From NCBI GenBank assembly GCA_019843655.1, contig JACDQD010000003.1, positions 26,834,224 through 26,898,223 on the forward strand: 64,000 nt of DNA. Direction: 5' to 3'. The first letter of the stretch is position 1; each line of letters starts with the position of its first letter. The translations under genes were made by a program, and so were the position numbers. Below the pieces are notes generated by a model. It was not told where the DNA came from, searched no databases, and worked only from the letters and a program-made list of their open reading frames with translations. This document shows, in pieces, positions 1 to 14,039 of this stretch. The DNA is from Lethocerus indicus (Eukaryota; Arthropoda; Insecta; Hemiptera; Belostomatidae).

Positions 1-2523
1 GAAACAGAGTAAAATATAGCGGTGTAAAACATATAGTGAAAGCCTCAAAGATAACCCTAATATAAAACTTACTTTTGTGCTTAAAACGAGATTTTATAAT
101 ACATTTTAATGTTATATTAGGGATATTTTATTTTAAATAGAGGGGAGGGACAAATGATAGTATTTATTAATTTTGGGTTAGGTTCTATTGAAATTGACTG
201 GTTTAAACGCAATATCATGTACGCAGAGGAGTTCCCCCCTCCCACGAAATTTCTTATTGTTTGTACAGAACAGCGGAAAAACGAAACATTACATTGAAGA
301 AGGCATTGTATGCCAAACAGCAGAGGATGTGACTGCCTGTCTGGCGACGACCTTGCGTAACGCACACAACTTCCCACAAACTCGTTTGCATAAATTATGA
401 TGAAGAAAAATTACCATACGCATTCCTCCTCACTTCGAATACACCCACTGGAATGTTGGTCGCCACAAAAATGTTCTCTGTTATCTCCATTGATATTTCA
501 ACGGATTTTTCTCCAATTCAGTTTTTGTTTTTAGTTCAGTTAATTTGATTGTGTTTCAATTGATAGAAACGGAAATTAAATGAAAAATAAAGGGATTTGT
601 GAATATTATTACTGTTGCACAGAATTGTAAAGTCCAGCGTGTAAAGCGCAAATAAAAGACCAAAATGAGCTATAACATCGAGCCTCCGAATATGCAGTCC
701 ATAAAGCAACATTTAGATGTGTAATGTAGTTGGACTGAGCATGAACTGAGAGCATTCATATATTTCTAACCGAGAGACCACCCTCCCTTAATGGTTATTC
801 TCGTTCCGAAATAGACATTTCGCATATTCCCTGTGATTCTCATTAACATGTGACCAGTGTGAATTAACGAAGCTAGGGACCTGGTTAATTTTGTAGCACA
901 TTGGGCCATCTGGCCACACTGGATTTCAACCTTCAGAAGTTTACCCGGGGGCAGCAATGATCGTCGATCGCTGAAACCGTCAGTAGGAGTCGACTATGGC
1001 CAGGTTGTGTGAATCACGATCGTGTATTTTAAGGAATTTCTTATTAATTCTTTTTAATGACGCTGCCCACATTGTTCTCAAGAAAATAATCGGCTTCGCG
1101 GGCCTGTTTGTCCAAGAAAAGTTTGAGAATTATCATGCGAGGATAATATCAATAGTAATGTTCCACGTAATTCGAAAGAATTTATTTATTTCCTTTTTTA
1201 TTTCCTTAGTCGGACAACTGAAACGTTCAATTCCATACATGGCAAAGTATGAGATCACATAGGAAAGTATGAGACCACACAATTAAGAACAATTTTTTGA
1301 AGCGAATATACAAATTGTAGTAAAAAAAAACGTAAACGTTGAACTCAGGGACGATGAGCTGTGACTGGACTGGGTCCACCTTAATGAAAACTCATCGGTC
1401 CCATTTGTTACTTAACTTAGGGTTAGTATAAACCACTGTATGGTCCGCCTTACGCAGTTCTCCTTGATTAAAAGTTGGAATGGAACCAGGCAAAAAGTAC
1501 TGTATATATATCTACCGAATTCATTATAGCGGTTATCTCGACTGTTGGGAATATCAACGTGTACCTGCACGCTTAAAGGAATGAAGTCGCCGAAGGAACT
1601 TTGGGAACTCGTTTCGGTTCAATGACCAAATATATGTAATTCAAAGCACCACTGGTTCCTGAAAGATAAAGAAGTTTTTTGTTATTTGTAACACACGTAT
1701 GCTTTTTTAAGAATGTTTCTTTATTGTACAATCAAATTTACAATATCCATATGATACCCACACATTAATTTAAATTGAACAGTACAAAATGATATAACGG
1801 TGGAATAACGTTTATGCACATTTCTGATAATTAATAATGATTTGAGATGACTTAAAAACTGTTGATAGTGTTTATGTATAAACCCGCGCGCGATCTTTTT
1901 TGTTATACGCAGTCAAAATAACCTTGTGCCATCAGGATGTAAAAGTATTTAATCATCATTTATCAGGTATTTGTGCCCAATTCGTACCGTTCCTTCTGTT
2001 AAACATGCATGACTGTGACTGATTCCCTATCGAATGAATAGGAAAACCCGTGTTTAAATCTGCCCTACCTGTCTGTCAGTAGACGTAGTAACGCTCCTAA
2101 GCAGTTGTAATGTACGAAATTTTCCCGTATAAGCTATTTCGTGTTGTTTATGCAATGTTAATTAAAAACTTATTTAGAGTATTTATTTTATGAGGGTGTA
2201 TACATTTATTCAGTCAGGAAATTGGTTTGTCCTTTTACTAGTGAACATTGAGGGGGTATCATTGAACTTCGCCAAACAGCTGTGGAAGTGGAAGGAACCA
2301 ACCTACTCTGGGTGAAGTAGTTCCGCGATAAGTTGAGGGTAGACCTACTTGGGGTGGTAACAATGAGGTGCACACAGACTCCCGCCCATTTTCCACATAT
2401 TTACCTTCCCTCGGAATTCAATCCTATCAGACCGCCCTCACACACAACAGTGTCACCTCTTGAGAACCCAAAGAACCTGGACCCGTATATTTATAACAAC
2501 TACAACATTTATATACACATACT

Positions 2524-2583
2524 CACATTTATATACATATAAATGTGTATTTATATGTGTACATCTCTAGATTTATCTAGAGA
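2524..2583. repeat. Two adjacent short hairpins
   Basis: Two perfect inverted repeats lie 16 nt apart. The first has 10-bp arms at 2524-2533 and 2538-2547 around a 4-nt loop. The second has 8-bp arms at 2564-2571 (TCTCTAGA) and 2576-2583 (TCTAGAGA), also around a 4-nt loop. Both are AT-rich. No protein-coding or known RNA family is recognised. Confidence 0.6.
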
Positions 2584-5500
2584 TCAACTTGCGATTGCAT
2601 TAAAATTTAAGTAGTATAATTTTATTGCATCGTAGCATTCATGTAATGATTAGATTATCCGTGAAAACGATTCCTCTAGAAGTTTCGGTAATTCTGGTCT
2701 AGTTTGGATAGGCGCGTTTTTGTCATTGCGATATCGACTAATCGAGGAAGGGAAAAGGAAATAGACCGGTCGACCAGGAGCACTTCCAGAAAAGAATTTT
2801 CACTATTAGGCCCTCCCGCATTACCTACTTTGACAATGTATCAACAGAGAAAATTCTTTAAAATAGCTTACGTAATTAATAGTAGAGTATACTTTAACCA
2901 GAATCTCATGCAACCAACAGACATCTAGTCATAATATTGATTAAGGTAGGTTAAAAATCGGGATGTGGGTTGGTTAGATCAGTTAATTACTAAACAATCA
3001 GGAATTTTTTCTTGTCAGATATTTTTTTTAGCAGAGGTTATTATTCCAATTCGGTAAGGTTCTGTATAAAGATTGAATGAAACAGCGCGGATAAAGGGTG
3101 TGAAGATTTTAATCGGTACATACTAAAAGTTTTTTCAGTGGACGCTCGAATCCCATCTAATCGCCGCACTACAGGAAAAAGTCACGGCCGGTGTATTATT
3201 CAAAGCGTGACCTAGTGATCTGTGATATCACCCTGGGATACAGGATCCTTCTCGCTTAGAGGGAGGAATCGCTGATTGGTAGGAAAACCAATTTTCCTCC
3301 GTGTTTGTATTTCAGAATCTCATCTATCCTCGCTGAATCCCCGGTGCTGCCAGACTCCGTATCAGCCACCTCCCGCCTCTCATGAAGCTTGTATTTGAGG
3401 AAATATAGTATCAGCTACTCATTTTTTAAATTGCGTTTGGTGAGGCACCCTAACTATTATAGATTAGATATGAATATATATTAATGCAGAAATGTAGTTA
3501 TATTTTTCTTAAATTTTCTGTTCATAATTTATTAAATTTGTTGCTATATAATTTGTAATCTGCTGCTTCATGGGCGAGGGAGCTTTGTGGAAGTACGATG
3601 TTTGTTACCTAAACGGTTTTTATCATGCGGTCTAATTTGCTAGTGTTTGCATCGTTTTTAGGAGCAGGGGTTCGCAACTTTCGCAGAAAATAAAGGGCGG
3701 TATATGATAGTGTCCTTCAGTTAGTATTACAAAATCAATTTTTAGAGACCAAATAATTTTCTGAGTTTTTATTTATTTGTAGTGGGAACGAGCGTTAGCG
3801 CAAGAGCCATCAATACATAATGGGCCTCAGACACATTAAAACGCGGCGGATGCGGATTGTGCGTCGCTGGGCTAGAGTTTACAAGATCCTCTCCGTTATT
3901 TCCACTCATGACGCGATTCTCTATCAGTCTGCACTTTTTCCTCTAAACATAGTCTCATTATGATATCGCAGACTGTAATATAGAATTGTATGAAAAAGAC
4001 TGATGGTCGATCTGTTCAGTGCAATTAAACGCTTTATAGTCCGAAGAATTCGTATTAAAAATATTTTAACTTTTATTGGTTTTCGTTCGTCCCTGACAGG
4101 AGCTACATACAAATTTAAGTGATAGTATGTTGCGATAATGGCCCCAGGTTATTGTGGTATAAGAGTATGTGTGATGGGAGGGCCGATAGCGAGGGCGGGT
4201 TCGCCTCTGGGTCGTTGGGTTGGGATTGAGTCGTTCTGTATTTTTGGAGTCCAGTTGTCGTCTATTTTCCGCCCGAACCGAAAATAACAGTATGTAAATG
4301 CCTACGTTAGACTACACCGCGCATTCCGATCGTCTGCACACTACAATCCTATTTCTGTCCTAATATTTATTTATGAGGACTATTTTTAACTTACATCGCA
4401 GTCTGTCGCAAATTTGTCGGTCCCTGTCCTATTAGTTACCTGTCAGTACCTGTCCTACGATAGTTTTAAGGCAATAGTTAAGATAAAAAAACTTTTCTAT
4501 TTCTCGTAGTATAGAACCGTTATCGAAATGTGGCAATACTATTCGTATTTTCTGACACTTGTTTTAAAGGCATCATTCATTGATATTATGTACGTCCTAG
4601 AAATGCAGAGAGCAGAATAAATCGAAAAATTTATTTTAACACTTATGTCATCAACCGCAAAACCTAGCAGACACATTTAATGAATAAACTAACCAAACAA
4701 AACTGAATTCGTATAAAACCGATTGATATTTATGGAAAATTCGGTCCGCCACCGCGACTGGTAACTGCTTCGACACGTTTACGCTTCATCGCTTTAACTC
4801 AGCTATGCTGGTTCCCAAATCGTCTGTCACTTCGGTTTAAAAAAGAACTGTAAATGTATGAAAAATTGATAAGGAAAAATAGCCATTGTCTTGGGTGACG
4901 GAGAGCAGTGTCGAGTTATTGACCATTTCTTATATCCCAGCTTATTTCAAGATGTTTGTCACGAACCTCATTCATAAATATGTCCTGTCATCTGGTTCAT
5001 GAATATCAATGAGAGGAAATAAGTCATATCCTGTTTAGCCCCAACATTCCGATACTGTTCTCCGATTGGCACCTATTTACTTTATTTGATGCTCAATTTA
5101 TAACTAGACCGTCCGATATCCCTGAAGTTTCCTTTCAGCTGAATTCAACTGCAAACGCATGCGATGTGCACATTAAAAGCAAGAATAAATTTGTATATTA
5201 CAAATTTGCGATGGTATTTATAGTACGTGGAATTCCTCATTTTTAAATCTAGTAATCCTACGATTTCGGATAGAGATTATATAACATTAACATTTTCTAG
5301 AGTTGTTATTATCATTATACTGTATAACTGATTTATTGTCAATGGAATTGCAATTGTTGCCAATGGAACATCCTGTCTGCACTATTACTACAAGCCCCTG
5401 TATGCTCACAAGACGTGATGGAAATAGCAATAGTTAAACGGAACAAATCTATTCAGAAATAAACAGGGAGCAATGTAACAACTTTGCAGAGTTAATAAAT

Positions 5501-7468
5501 TGTTATTATTAGAATCTCATAATTCTAGAAATGGATTTAGGGACGTTTAAGAGAACGATATACATACTATTCCAGGAAGAGTATTTAGATAACATTTATA
5601 CTATTGAAAATTAAGTACATACAATTCGTAAGGAATGAAATGGGGAAAGTGAAATGAAATCTGAGGTCGAAAACACCAATTTATTTCCTGTGCGCGGACG
5701 TCAGATATCGCGAAGCGGGTTGGGCACCTAACTGAAGTGACTTATAAATTCTGGCTCGCGAAATTGGCTGGTATGTTTTATATTTATGCGATATTCCAGT
5801 TAATTTCCTGGGAACAATCGTTTGGCTTAAAGATTTAGGGATGTGTTAGTTAATAATGTGGACTCCTTGAGAAGGTTGGCTTGCTTTTATGAAGTGGGCC
5901 GGTTATGTGAGCCCGTTTAAAGCCCCCTCGAGTGGCTAGGGCCACCTCGCCTCCTACCAATTTTCCGGTCTTATTTTTCACCTCCTCAACAGCATCGCGT
6001 GCTCTCCAAGTATTGTCGTGATACGTCCACTCGGGAAATTTTTTCTTTAATTTCTTTACGTTTCTCGATAACTGACCCATTGTACCTGTGCACTTCTTTT
6101 GTTTGCATTCAAGTGAAAAAAGAAACCACTGCTACAAAACGATAGTTTTTATTATATTATTGTTATTGTGTTATATGTTTTATTATTATTTATTATACTA
6201 TTTTATTATATTCAAGTTCTAGACTTTCTTGTCTCGTATAACAAAGTCCTTGCTTCATTTAAAGGACCTTCGTTGTTCTGAGTTTTTCTATATCATATGT
6301 GGATTATATATATTTCAGGAGGAATATTAATATCGACAATTGATATTACCGCACATTTATATCGTGTATGAAATGCTTATAATTTATATCCAAATATTTA
6401 TTTATAAGCTCTCCATTCTTATTTTATTTCATTTTTCTACAACGGCCAGTTAATGAGTTGGGTTGGTTTTTTTCTAGTTATAACTTATCTTTAATTATCC
6501 TTAATGGTAAAATAAGGCTCTTACGCAATCTGAACGTTTTACCGGACGTGTGTCATTGGGAAGCGTCTGACGGAACATCGCATTGTTGTTCGTTCTCTAA
6601 TTGTCCTGTGAAATTGATTCACATGAGCTATGGAGATTTTCCTTCAGAATATCCACCAGCCTCAGGATATTATATACTTAAATTTATAGTAAGTGTAACT
6701 GGGGGGGGGCATTGTGAAACTTACGGCCCCTTGTCAAACGTCGTCCATTCTCGAATCACTGCTTGCAGGATTTTTGGCAAAGTTATGCTGGATTAAAGTG
6801 ACAATTTTGAAATAATGATTCATGCTCGTCGCATTTAAAATTCAGAATGATTAGCATGAAAGGATGGTTCAAAATGATAGATCTATTGTTGCAGTTTGGT
6901 TCGTTCCTACCAATTAGACGGTGGTGATTACATTTCGCACGGGCATTGTTCGTGTGGAGATCCCTCGTGATAACTCCCCATATCTTATTTGTCGATTGTA
7001 TTTTTCAAGTCGATTGTTTTCAATTTATCTTTGTACCTCTCACGATTTGGGACATTCTTATGTAAAAAATTACGCGCTACCATTGATTGTTAATTGCGGC
7101 TAATTTTAGCTATATTTAACCGTGTATTACTCAGAGGCTATATTCGTACCTTTGGTATTCTCTCATCTTATTGCCATTAAATTACAAATTGTTTTTATCG
7201 TCAATCGCGTGGACGTTAATGTTGAGAACCAAGAACATCGGTGCATCACCAAATTAAATTTTCGTTACCCCCCAATCATTTCATGAAACATGAAATAGAA
7301 TTTACAGCTCTGTAGTGGGAAATAGGCGGGGATCTTCACGAAAATGATACCCGTGTGATACACTGTTTATTTTAATTGTAATAGCTGTAGCAGCAATAAT
7401 GATTCAACAGGTGACATGTATTATTTTGTCCTTTACGAGATCCTTTTGTTACGCTGGGAAATCTGTAT

Positions 7469-7480
7469 ATGAATATTCAT
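7469..7480. promoter_or_regulatory. ATGAATATTCAT palindrome (POU-dimer-like site)
   Basis: A perfect 12-bp palindrome, ATGAATATTCAT. It resembles palindromic POU-domain dimer sites of the MORE type (ATGCATATGCAT). An identical 12-mer recurs at 9693-9704, about 2.2 kb downstream. Function is inferred from the motif only. Confidence 0.3.
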
Positions 7481-7721
7481 GCACGACTTTTAAACGAAAA
7501 TTCTTGCATGTTTCTTAATTGTCTATCCCTTTTAAGTCTCCGGAATGTAATTAAGTTTGCATTTCCATTTTCGAAACAGGAACGAATGTCACGAATATTT
7601 GCGTTAAATTTTTCTACTCTATAAGAAAACTGTTTAATTTAAATCGAAATATTTATATTTCTTTTCATCCCCATTTACAGAGTAAGGCCTGAAATTATAT
7701 GAGTACCTTGTTGAAGTCTCA

Positions 7722-7792
7722 TAAGTGGGTAGTTAAGTGGCTGGAGGCGTAGGATTCGCACAGAGTTCGATTCTTACGGCCTAATTATGAAA
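7722..7792 (+). repeat. tRNA-like fragment, possible SINE remnant
   Basis: A box-A-like stretch (TAGTTAAGTGG, about 7730) is followed about 40 nt later by a box-B-like stretch (GAGTTCGATTC, about 7763-7773). This is the spacing of a Pol III internal promoter. A proper T-arm and acceptor stem cannot be drawn, so it is not a functional tRNA. A decayed tRNA-derived SINE is the most economical reading, but no poly-A tail or target-site duplication was identified. Confidence 0.25.
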
Positions 7793-10700
7793 TTCTTAAT
7801 ATTATAGTTTAAGATATGTTAGGTTCAGGATTAGGCTAACACAATTTTTGTCTGTATTTGCCTTTGTTTAGGAAATTCTAATGTCATTTATTTACTTGTA
7901 TCTCTTTTGTAAAGCGATATTTAATTTTATTTTCATTATAATGATATCTTTGATTATGAAGAGCTTACTCTGAGAATTCGGTTACGAGTTCGCGTGCTCT
8001 CCGTACTGATTTATTATACCGGCGACGAGGAAAGCACACGCAACTGTCGTTCCGAATTTTCTACCTTTTTTGTGAGTTTTTTTATTCGACTCGGCCCAAG
8101 GCCCCAGCAAAGATGATCGTAGCCCGTGCTGTTGGCATTGTGCAATATTGGTGCCAGAGGGTGCTGAGAGTGAGACCCCCCCGGCCTTATATTCTGATAT
8201 TCGAATCCTCCAGATTGAAAAACTCACTCTACTCCTGCCCCCACCCTATATTTCAGAGGGGCGCACCTTAAAATAATCACCCTGCCTACCGTGCTTAGCC
8301 TCCATTCACTGTTCCCTCCCCCGTCTTCCGCACAAAGAAATCTGTTGCTTTTCCTAGCCGGACTTTACCCCTTCCCTTGTCATAACAGACAGTTCGAGAG
8401 CAAAACTATCACTGATTCCAAGCGGACGAAACAATGAATTAAAAAAACTGTCCCCCTTCCAACTTTATGCATTTCAATAGGTTTTAAACTCCGCTGGGAT
8501 ATTATCGCTTCCCAGAAATATTGTTTTTGGAGTTGGAGGTATTTTCTGTTATAAATATTAAACGAGCGCGGAATGAATAATTTCAAATATCTTTGTCATT
8601 TATCCGTCGTACCGGAAACTGGAAGGGGAAACCCGCCGGACCGAAAGGGGAAAATTGAGATGTTTGAGATGTTAATACCCCAACAATGCAATATCTCATG
8701 TGTCTATATAGAATAGTATTTATACAGCAGAACGGAAAAGCCTAAAATAATTTATGACTCTTTGCACTTGATATAACAAAAGGTCTGGAAGCCAACAGTA
8801 GTGGTTGTGCGGACGATATGCCGAAGCCTCCCCGAAAATAAAGTAAACTAATTATCTAACCTTTTTTCATTTAATTTAAACACGCAGATTTCTTTTACTA
8901 ACCTCCAGTTGTCTGCGGTACTAATTGGAATGCAAGGCGAGAAATGTCTTTGTTTCCTGGAAATTCTCCGCCCATTTTATATTGAGCTCGGATTTCCCTT
9001 TTTTGGATTTCTGTTCTGGAACTGTCGGCGTCTTTTGCCCCTTTGACACTCGCACGATTGTTTACAGCATTAGGCCACGAGGAGTTTCGGGGGAACGCAT
9101 TCAAATAGCCGTTCGTGTATATAGAATATTAATGAGAGAAGGGGCTAATGGGAGGCTGTGGATTGGGCTTATCTAGGCGAGGGGAGACTGGCTCCAGGTT
9201 TAATGGGCGCCTTTTTTTCCGTGCGGACAGTTGTTGCCGAGTCCGCTTCGATTTCTTATGAGCCCTTCCATCTGGACCGAACTAGATTCTCACGAGATAG
9301 AGCGATGGTTCTGGTCATTTATATTTTCCCCTGTGGTGTTCGTACCTAAGTCATATATTATCCTAAGTCAGTAGTAGAATTAGTATTACACCTACTTGTT
9401 TATAACGCCGGAGTGGTTATTATCTTTAAGTTGAAGAAAGCTTGATTTATTCTTATGAACTCGAGGATTTCAATTAAATATACGTTTACAGATTTCTTAT
9501 GGTGCCGATGTTACATCTCTTTGAACTCGAATTACGCGTTTCCGTTGTGCCAATAAATTGATTTCCCGGTTCCGGAGTTCGGTAATCATCAATTAACGTC
9601 AGTAATCAGCGTGTTTGTTAACAATTAACATTATTTAGTTGTTAATGTTGTCATTTGCATACATACAAGTTCACGGGCCGGAATCTCTATGCATGAATAT
9701 TCATGTATCCGTCCGAATTCATGGGGCTGATAATTCTTTGTTTTCATAAAATTATGTCATAGTGGAATGCTCATTTAATAAACATGAAAGACGTCATTAA
9801 TAATTGATTAGTGAAGAAAAAGGAAAACTTTAGATCCTATTTTTGTTTCTAATAAGGTACCGCTCATTTAATGGGTAAATGACACCAAAGCAGGTTTAAT
9901 CAACCTCCATTCTCAAATGCGGCGTCTTTGCGTTTGTGTCATAATTTCGACGGTTTATTGTGTGCAGAATGTATGGCTTGTGGGGAACGCGGTGGGGAGA
10001 GGATCTGCGATAGAGCAGATATATATAAGCTCCCAAATGCATTTAGGATTTAATGAAGTTAGACTGGTTTATGGCGGCGCTGGCTGGGAGAAGTAATTTG
10101 GCCTGGATATTTCGGGGCCCTAACAACCCCTCAAATAGGTTATTTGTTTTTACTGGCCGCCCGCTTCAACCGTTCAATATAGGATAGACACTGTTCTGTC
10201 CCCCGCTACCAATTTCCGCTTTTCCCTTCTTGTCACTCCCCACTACCCTCCATCTTGCGTCTTTCCGAAAACCCAATTTCATGAGCCTTGTTTCATATTG
10301 AGAGCAGGTTTATTAACCTTATCGAAAGTTACTTACGATTTTTTGTGCTTTTATTTTTCCCCTTTCCTGAACTGGAGAGATTGAACGTGTCCAGGATGAA
10401 ATAAGTTCTTTCTATTGTCGCTTAAGATTTCTTTCCTTCTCCATATATATTTTCTTTCTTTTCTCCATATATATTCTATATTTGGATGTAAAGTATCGTC
10501 TGACGGAATTAGTGGGAGGGTCTTCGAGAGTTTGGCATTCATCACTTGTTTCTATCTTCACTCGCTGATTTGGCCCTGCGGTAGACCGATTTCGGTTTCT
10601 CACCAACTTCGGTAAATTGATGAGTCACCTCTGCAAGTACCTGTACCTTATGATATTATTAACGGCGAGAACCCAGAGTCCAGTCTGGCTTAGGACAAAA

Positions 10701-13700
10701 TAAGCACGAGGAGAGAGAAAATCGAATTACGAATTATATTATTCAGTTTACTTTGGCACAATTGATGTAAGGCAATAATAATATTAGGTGGTATTTGAGC
10801 TATAAAAAAATAAAGAATTAATTTAATTAAATGGTATATAAAAATATTTGTGTATAATTATCTCGTAATAATCGTATTACCGTAGTATGGAGTATGTGAG
10901 AGGACACAATCCTATTACCTAACAACCTTCGGATAAAGCGTGGGATGAGTGTCACCGAAAGGATGTCAAGGGAGGCTAAACCCAATTTAAAGAGACTTAA
11001 AGCTTAGCGACCGTCTGCTTAACAGGTGTATGCAAAAACGAGGAATCAGCCCAAGTCGTCACGATTAATAATGGTTCTAATTAATAAGTTTGGATTTGTG
11101 TTATGTTGGCGTTATTATTAATTGCTGGTAACAGAGATTACTCTGAAGGTTTTGTATACTTATATATTCAACCTGATAACTTATAGCGTTATTTGAGTAT
11201 GAAATATGAATTCACTCAGAAATATTAGAAAATAAATACAGTAAAAAAAAGAATTCCTCTTGTTTTTGAGGCGAAATTGACGTCGACATTTGGGACTAAC
11301 GAGATATGATTAATTTATCAAATGGAAAATAACTATATTACACATACAACACTTGTTACCATTTATACTGTTTCATGTTTCTTTTTCCCCTTCTTCTTCT
11401 TCTAGTATTTAGGATCCCTTGATATCTGTGTTATTTTGAAAGGGTTCTCACCGTGTATCTTCAAAAAAAAGCCATTTGTTCGATGTCGGCAGTGAATCGG
11501 CCGGTGAATTAATTAGTCAAATTTTAAAGAAACAGTTCAGTTGGACCCTCCCGGGCCGCCGGACTTAGGGCTCTGAAAAGCCCAGTACATTCCCCTATTG
11601 AGTCGATCCCTCTTGCAATTTCTAATGAATGTTTTGCATTTTCTTTTGAATTTTAGTTTGGACTGAGAGTAAACTTTATCCAGTCTGTTTGTAAAGAACA
11701 CACCGTAGAAATTACCCCAATTATACAGTTACTTCACTACGATTAATTTAACTTCAAAAATATTTTTGTAATATTAAAAATGAGTTTATAATATTTAAGG
11801 AATTGTGAATGTTTCGTACTTTGCATACATCTTACAAATTACACAAAAAAGAGAACATTGACAGGCTACATTCTTATAAATAATGAGTGAACAAACTGTT
11901 ATATTAAAGCTTTGTAACTGTGTTTATTCACTCGAAAATGGGATTCTACCATCCTCCCTTACTTTCGTCATCCACAACATTTTGATAAAGCGGTGATATT
12001 TACTGTTATTGTTATTATTTAATATTGTTTAGTTATTTAATTGCCCGATAGAAAGATAAGCACTGTAATTGGGTTATATCAGTTTTCCCTTGATCTTTTT
12101 TTATCATTGACAGGGACATTATCTCCTGATACTTATAATTCTCTTTTAACTTGAAATAGATTATTTTTTAAGGTTTAGGAAATTGGGACGTGGGTAGTGA
12201 GTGAGTAGGTAAGTGAGAATGGTGAAAGTCGGTTCAGAAAAACTCCAATTCGTTACGCGTTTTCCGATCTGAATTTCCCCGGCTTTCCTTTTCCACCCAC
12301 ATTACCCAATTGTGAGTACGGTTATGTGTTGGTGGTTCCCCATTCGCGTGTCTTTTAATTCTCTTATTTTAATACTTATTTTTACTACGCTCTTTTGTAT
12401 TGTTAACTACAAAAATTTGTTTAATAAAGATATGATAAGCAATGTTTAGAAAATTGTTCTTTTCTGCACACGCTTCATCTCTATACAATTTTATGGATTT
12501 ACTGTATATGGCACTAAAATCTTACTTTTCTAATAAAACGTTTAGAACTTTTTTAATTGTTTCATCCCATAAAGTGTAGAGCTTTTATATCCCTTAGTAC
12601 CTGGTAGCTACATTTCGCATAAAATTAATTCCTTTTTACGCCATTTCGTTCATTTGGCCAGTGTTCCTGAAATGTGGAGTACTGAACTTTTGTAAGGAAG
12701 CTGGAATAGGAAACTCTAAGCTCGCATGGGAGAGCCTACTATGATTGCGTCTAAACACGGGCGCATTTATGCCCAGTGCAGAAACCGTTTGTTTGCCTCG
12801 CTACGAAGTCTGGTGTTCACCGAGCGTTACGCATTTAACCCACCCGTCAGGCTGGCATTCACTTTAGATTCTGAGATGCGGCTAATTATAGACGGGACAA
12901 GATTGTATTTTACTGAACGACTAAGAAGGTCCTATTATAATAAAATTAAACTGACTTTCGTCCAATTTTATCTTACAAATAAAACGATTTTGTGATACGT
13001 TGAAACCATGGATTGAAAATGAAATCATTCATACAAATGCCCTTTTATATAACGTTAGAATTTATTTTTACCAGTTTCTGCTTGAAATCCGTACCGATTT
13101 TTAATCATCATAAGATGCCCGATGATCTTATTAATCTTACCAAATTGTTTCAGTTTTACAATGAAACAAGCAGCTGGTGTCAACATCTTCGATAGACATC
13201 GATAGGCGATGTGTGAATTGAATTATTTTCCGCCCAATATTGTCGTTAGTTGTGACTCCCTTTGTAATTTAAGGAGTGGAGATATAAATTTACGTCAAAA
13301 TAAAAAGTACAGTATGTCTAAAAAAATAGTATTGACAGAAACCGAAAACAGTATTGAGAAAATTTAAAAATTGACAGTTTTTTGTTTAGCCGAACTCATC
13401 AGTTATGCCCATTGAATTTAAAGGAACTAGCGTAAACTCGAGAATGAACTAACTTGGCGACCGATTCCTCGTTAATGGTATTTCTGGAACTCGGTGTGCA
13501 TCCAACTTCTAATGGAATTACTGTGTTTTCTAATATAATTCATTACGCGCAATTTACCACGTATCCCATTGAGACCGCCAAAGGACATTCCGCTGGTTTC
13601 TCTCCTTCGTTATTTGATTTCAACTGAGCCCGAAAACATCGAGTGTTTCGAATATATGTATATTTCAACAGTTTGTAGTCAACTCCCAATATATTTCTAG

Positions 13701-14039
13701 TTATACTGGAATTAGCGCTTCTTCTCTTTTGATGAATTGATATTTTTCTATCGAAGGAATTATTTATATTTTTTGTATAGAGCTCTAACTGCTGGCCATG
13801 CCGGACCTTTCTCTCAACCGGCTTCTCGGTCATTGCGACGAGCTAGACCGGTAGCAAATCGAATTTTCCATTCAAACTAAAAATTCCAGACTGTTATGTA
13901 CCGATATTCCTGTCTGTAACTTATTCGCACCACTATCCAGAAGTGCAATTGAAATTCGTGTTTAGTGGGCAGAGGCACGCACATTCTTCTGGAATTGAAT
14001 TGGCCGCTTAGACGAACGGAGGAAGACCAACCAGTTACT
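7793..14039. other. Non-coding stretch, no gene seen
   Basis: No recognisable exon. It includes the second copy of the ATGAATATTCAT palindrome at 9693-9704. The TAG|GTAAGT at about 12208 is not preceded by a pyrimidine tract and is not scored as a splice site. Confidence 0.55.
9692..9705. promoter_or_regulatory. 14-bp palindrome CATGAATATTCATG (POU-dimer-like site)
   Basis: A perfect 14-bp palindrome whose core is the same 12-mer as at 7469-7480. Neighbouring bases (GCATG, ATGTAT) keep an octamer-half-site character. Assigned as a putative regulatory site on motif alone. Confidence 0.3.

Larger units (their letters stand above)
1..7690. other. Non-coding AT-rich stretch, no gene seen
   Basis: No exon with recognisable protein content was found on either strand. 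The open frames here are short (at most about 110 codons), overlap one another in different frames, and lack recognisable motifs. The only local structure noted is a pair of neighbouring hairpins at 2524-2583. This may be the distal part of the first Phactr intron or intergenic DNA; the window does not decide which. Confidence 0.6.

Noticed and set aside
5850..6080. Lys-rich 76-codon minus-strand frame
   Set aside because: Looks protein-like in composition but matches no family I know, and the length is within chance.
12195..12215. TAG|GTAAGT as a ratchet site
   Set aside because: The preceding bases are GTGAGTGAG-like, with no pyrimidine tract, so it is not a credible acceptor.
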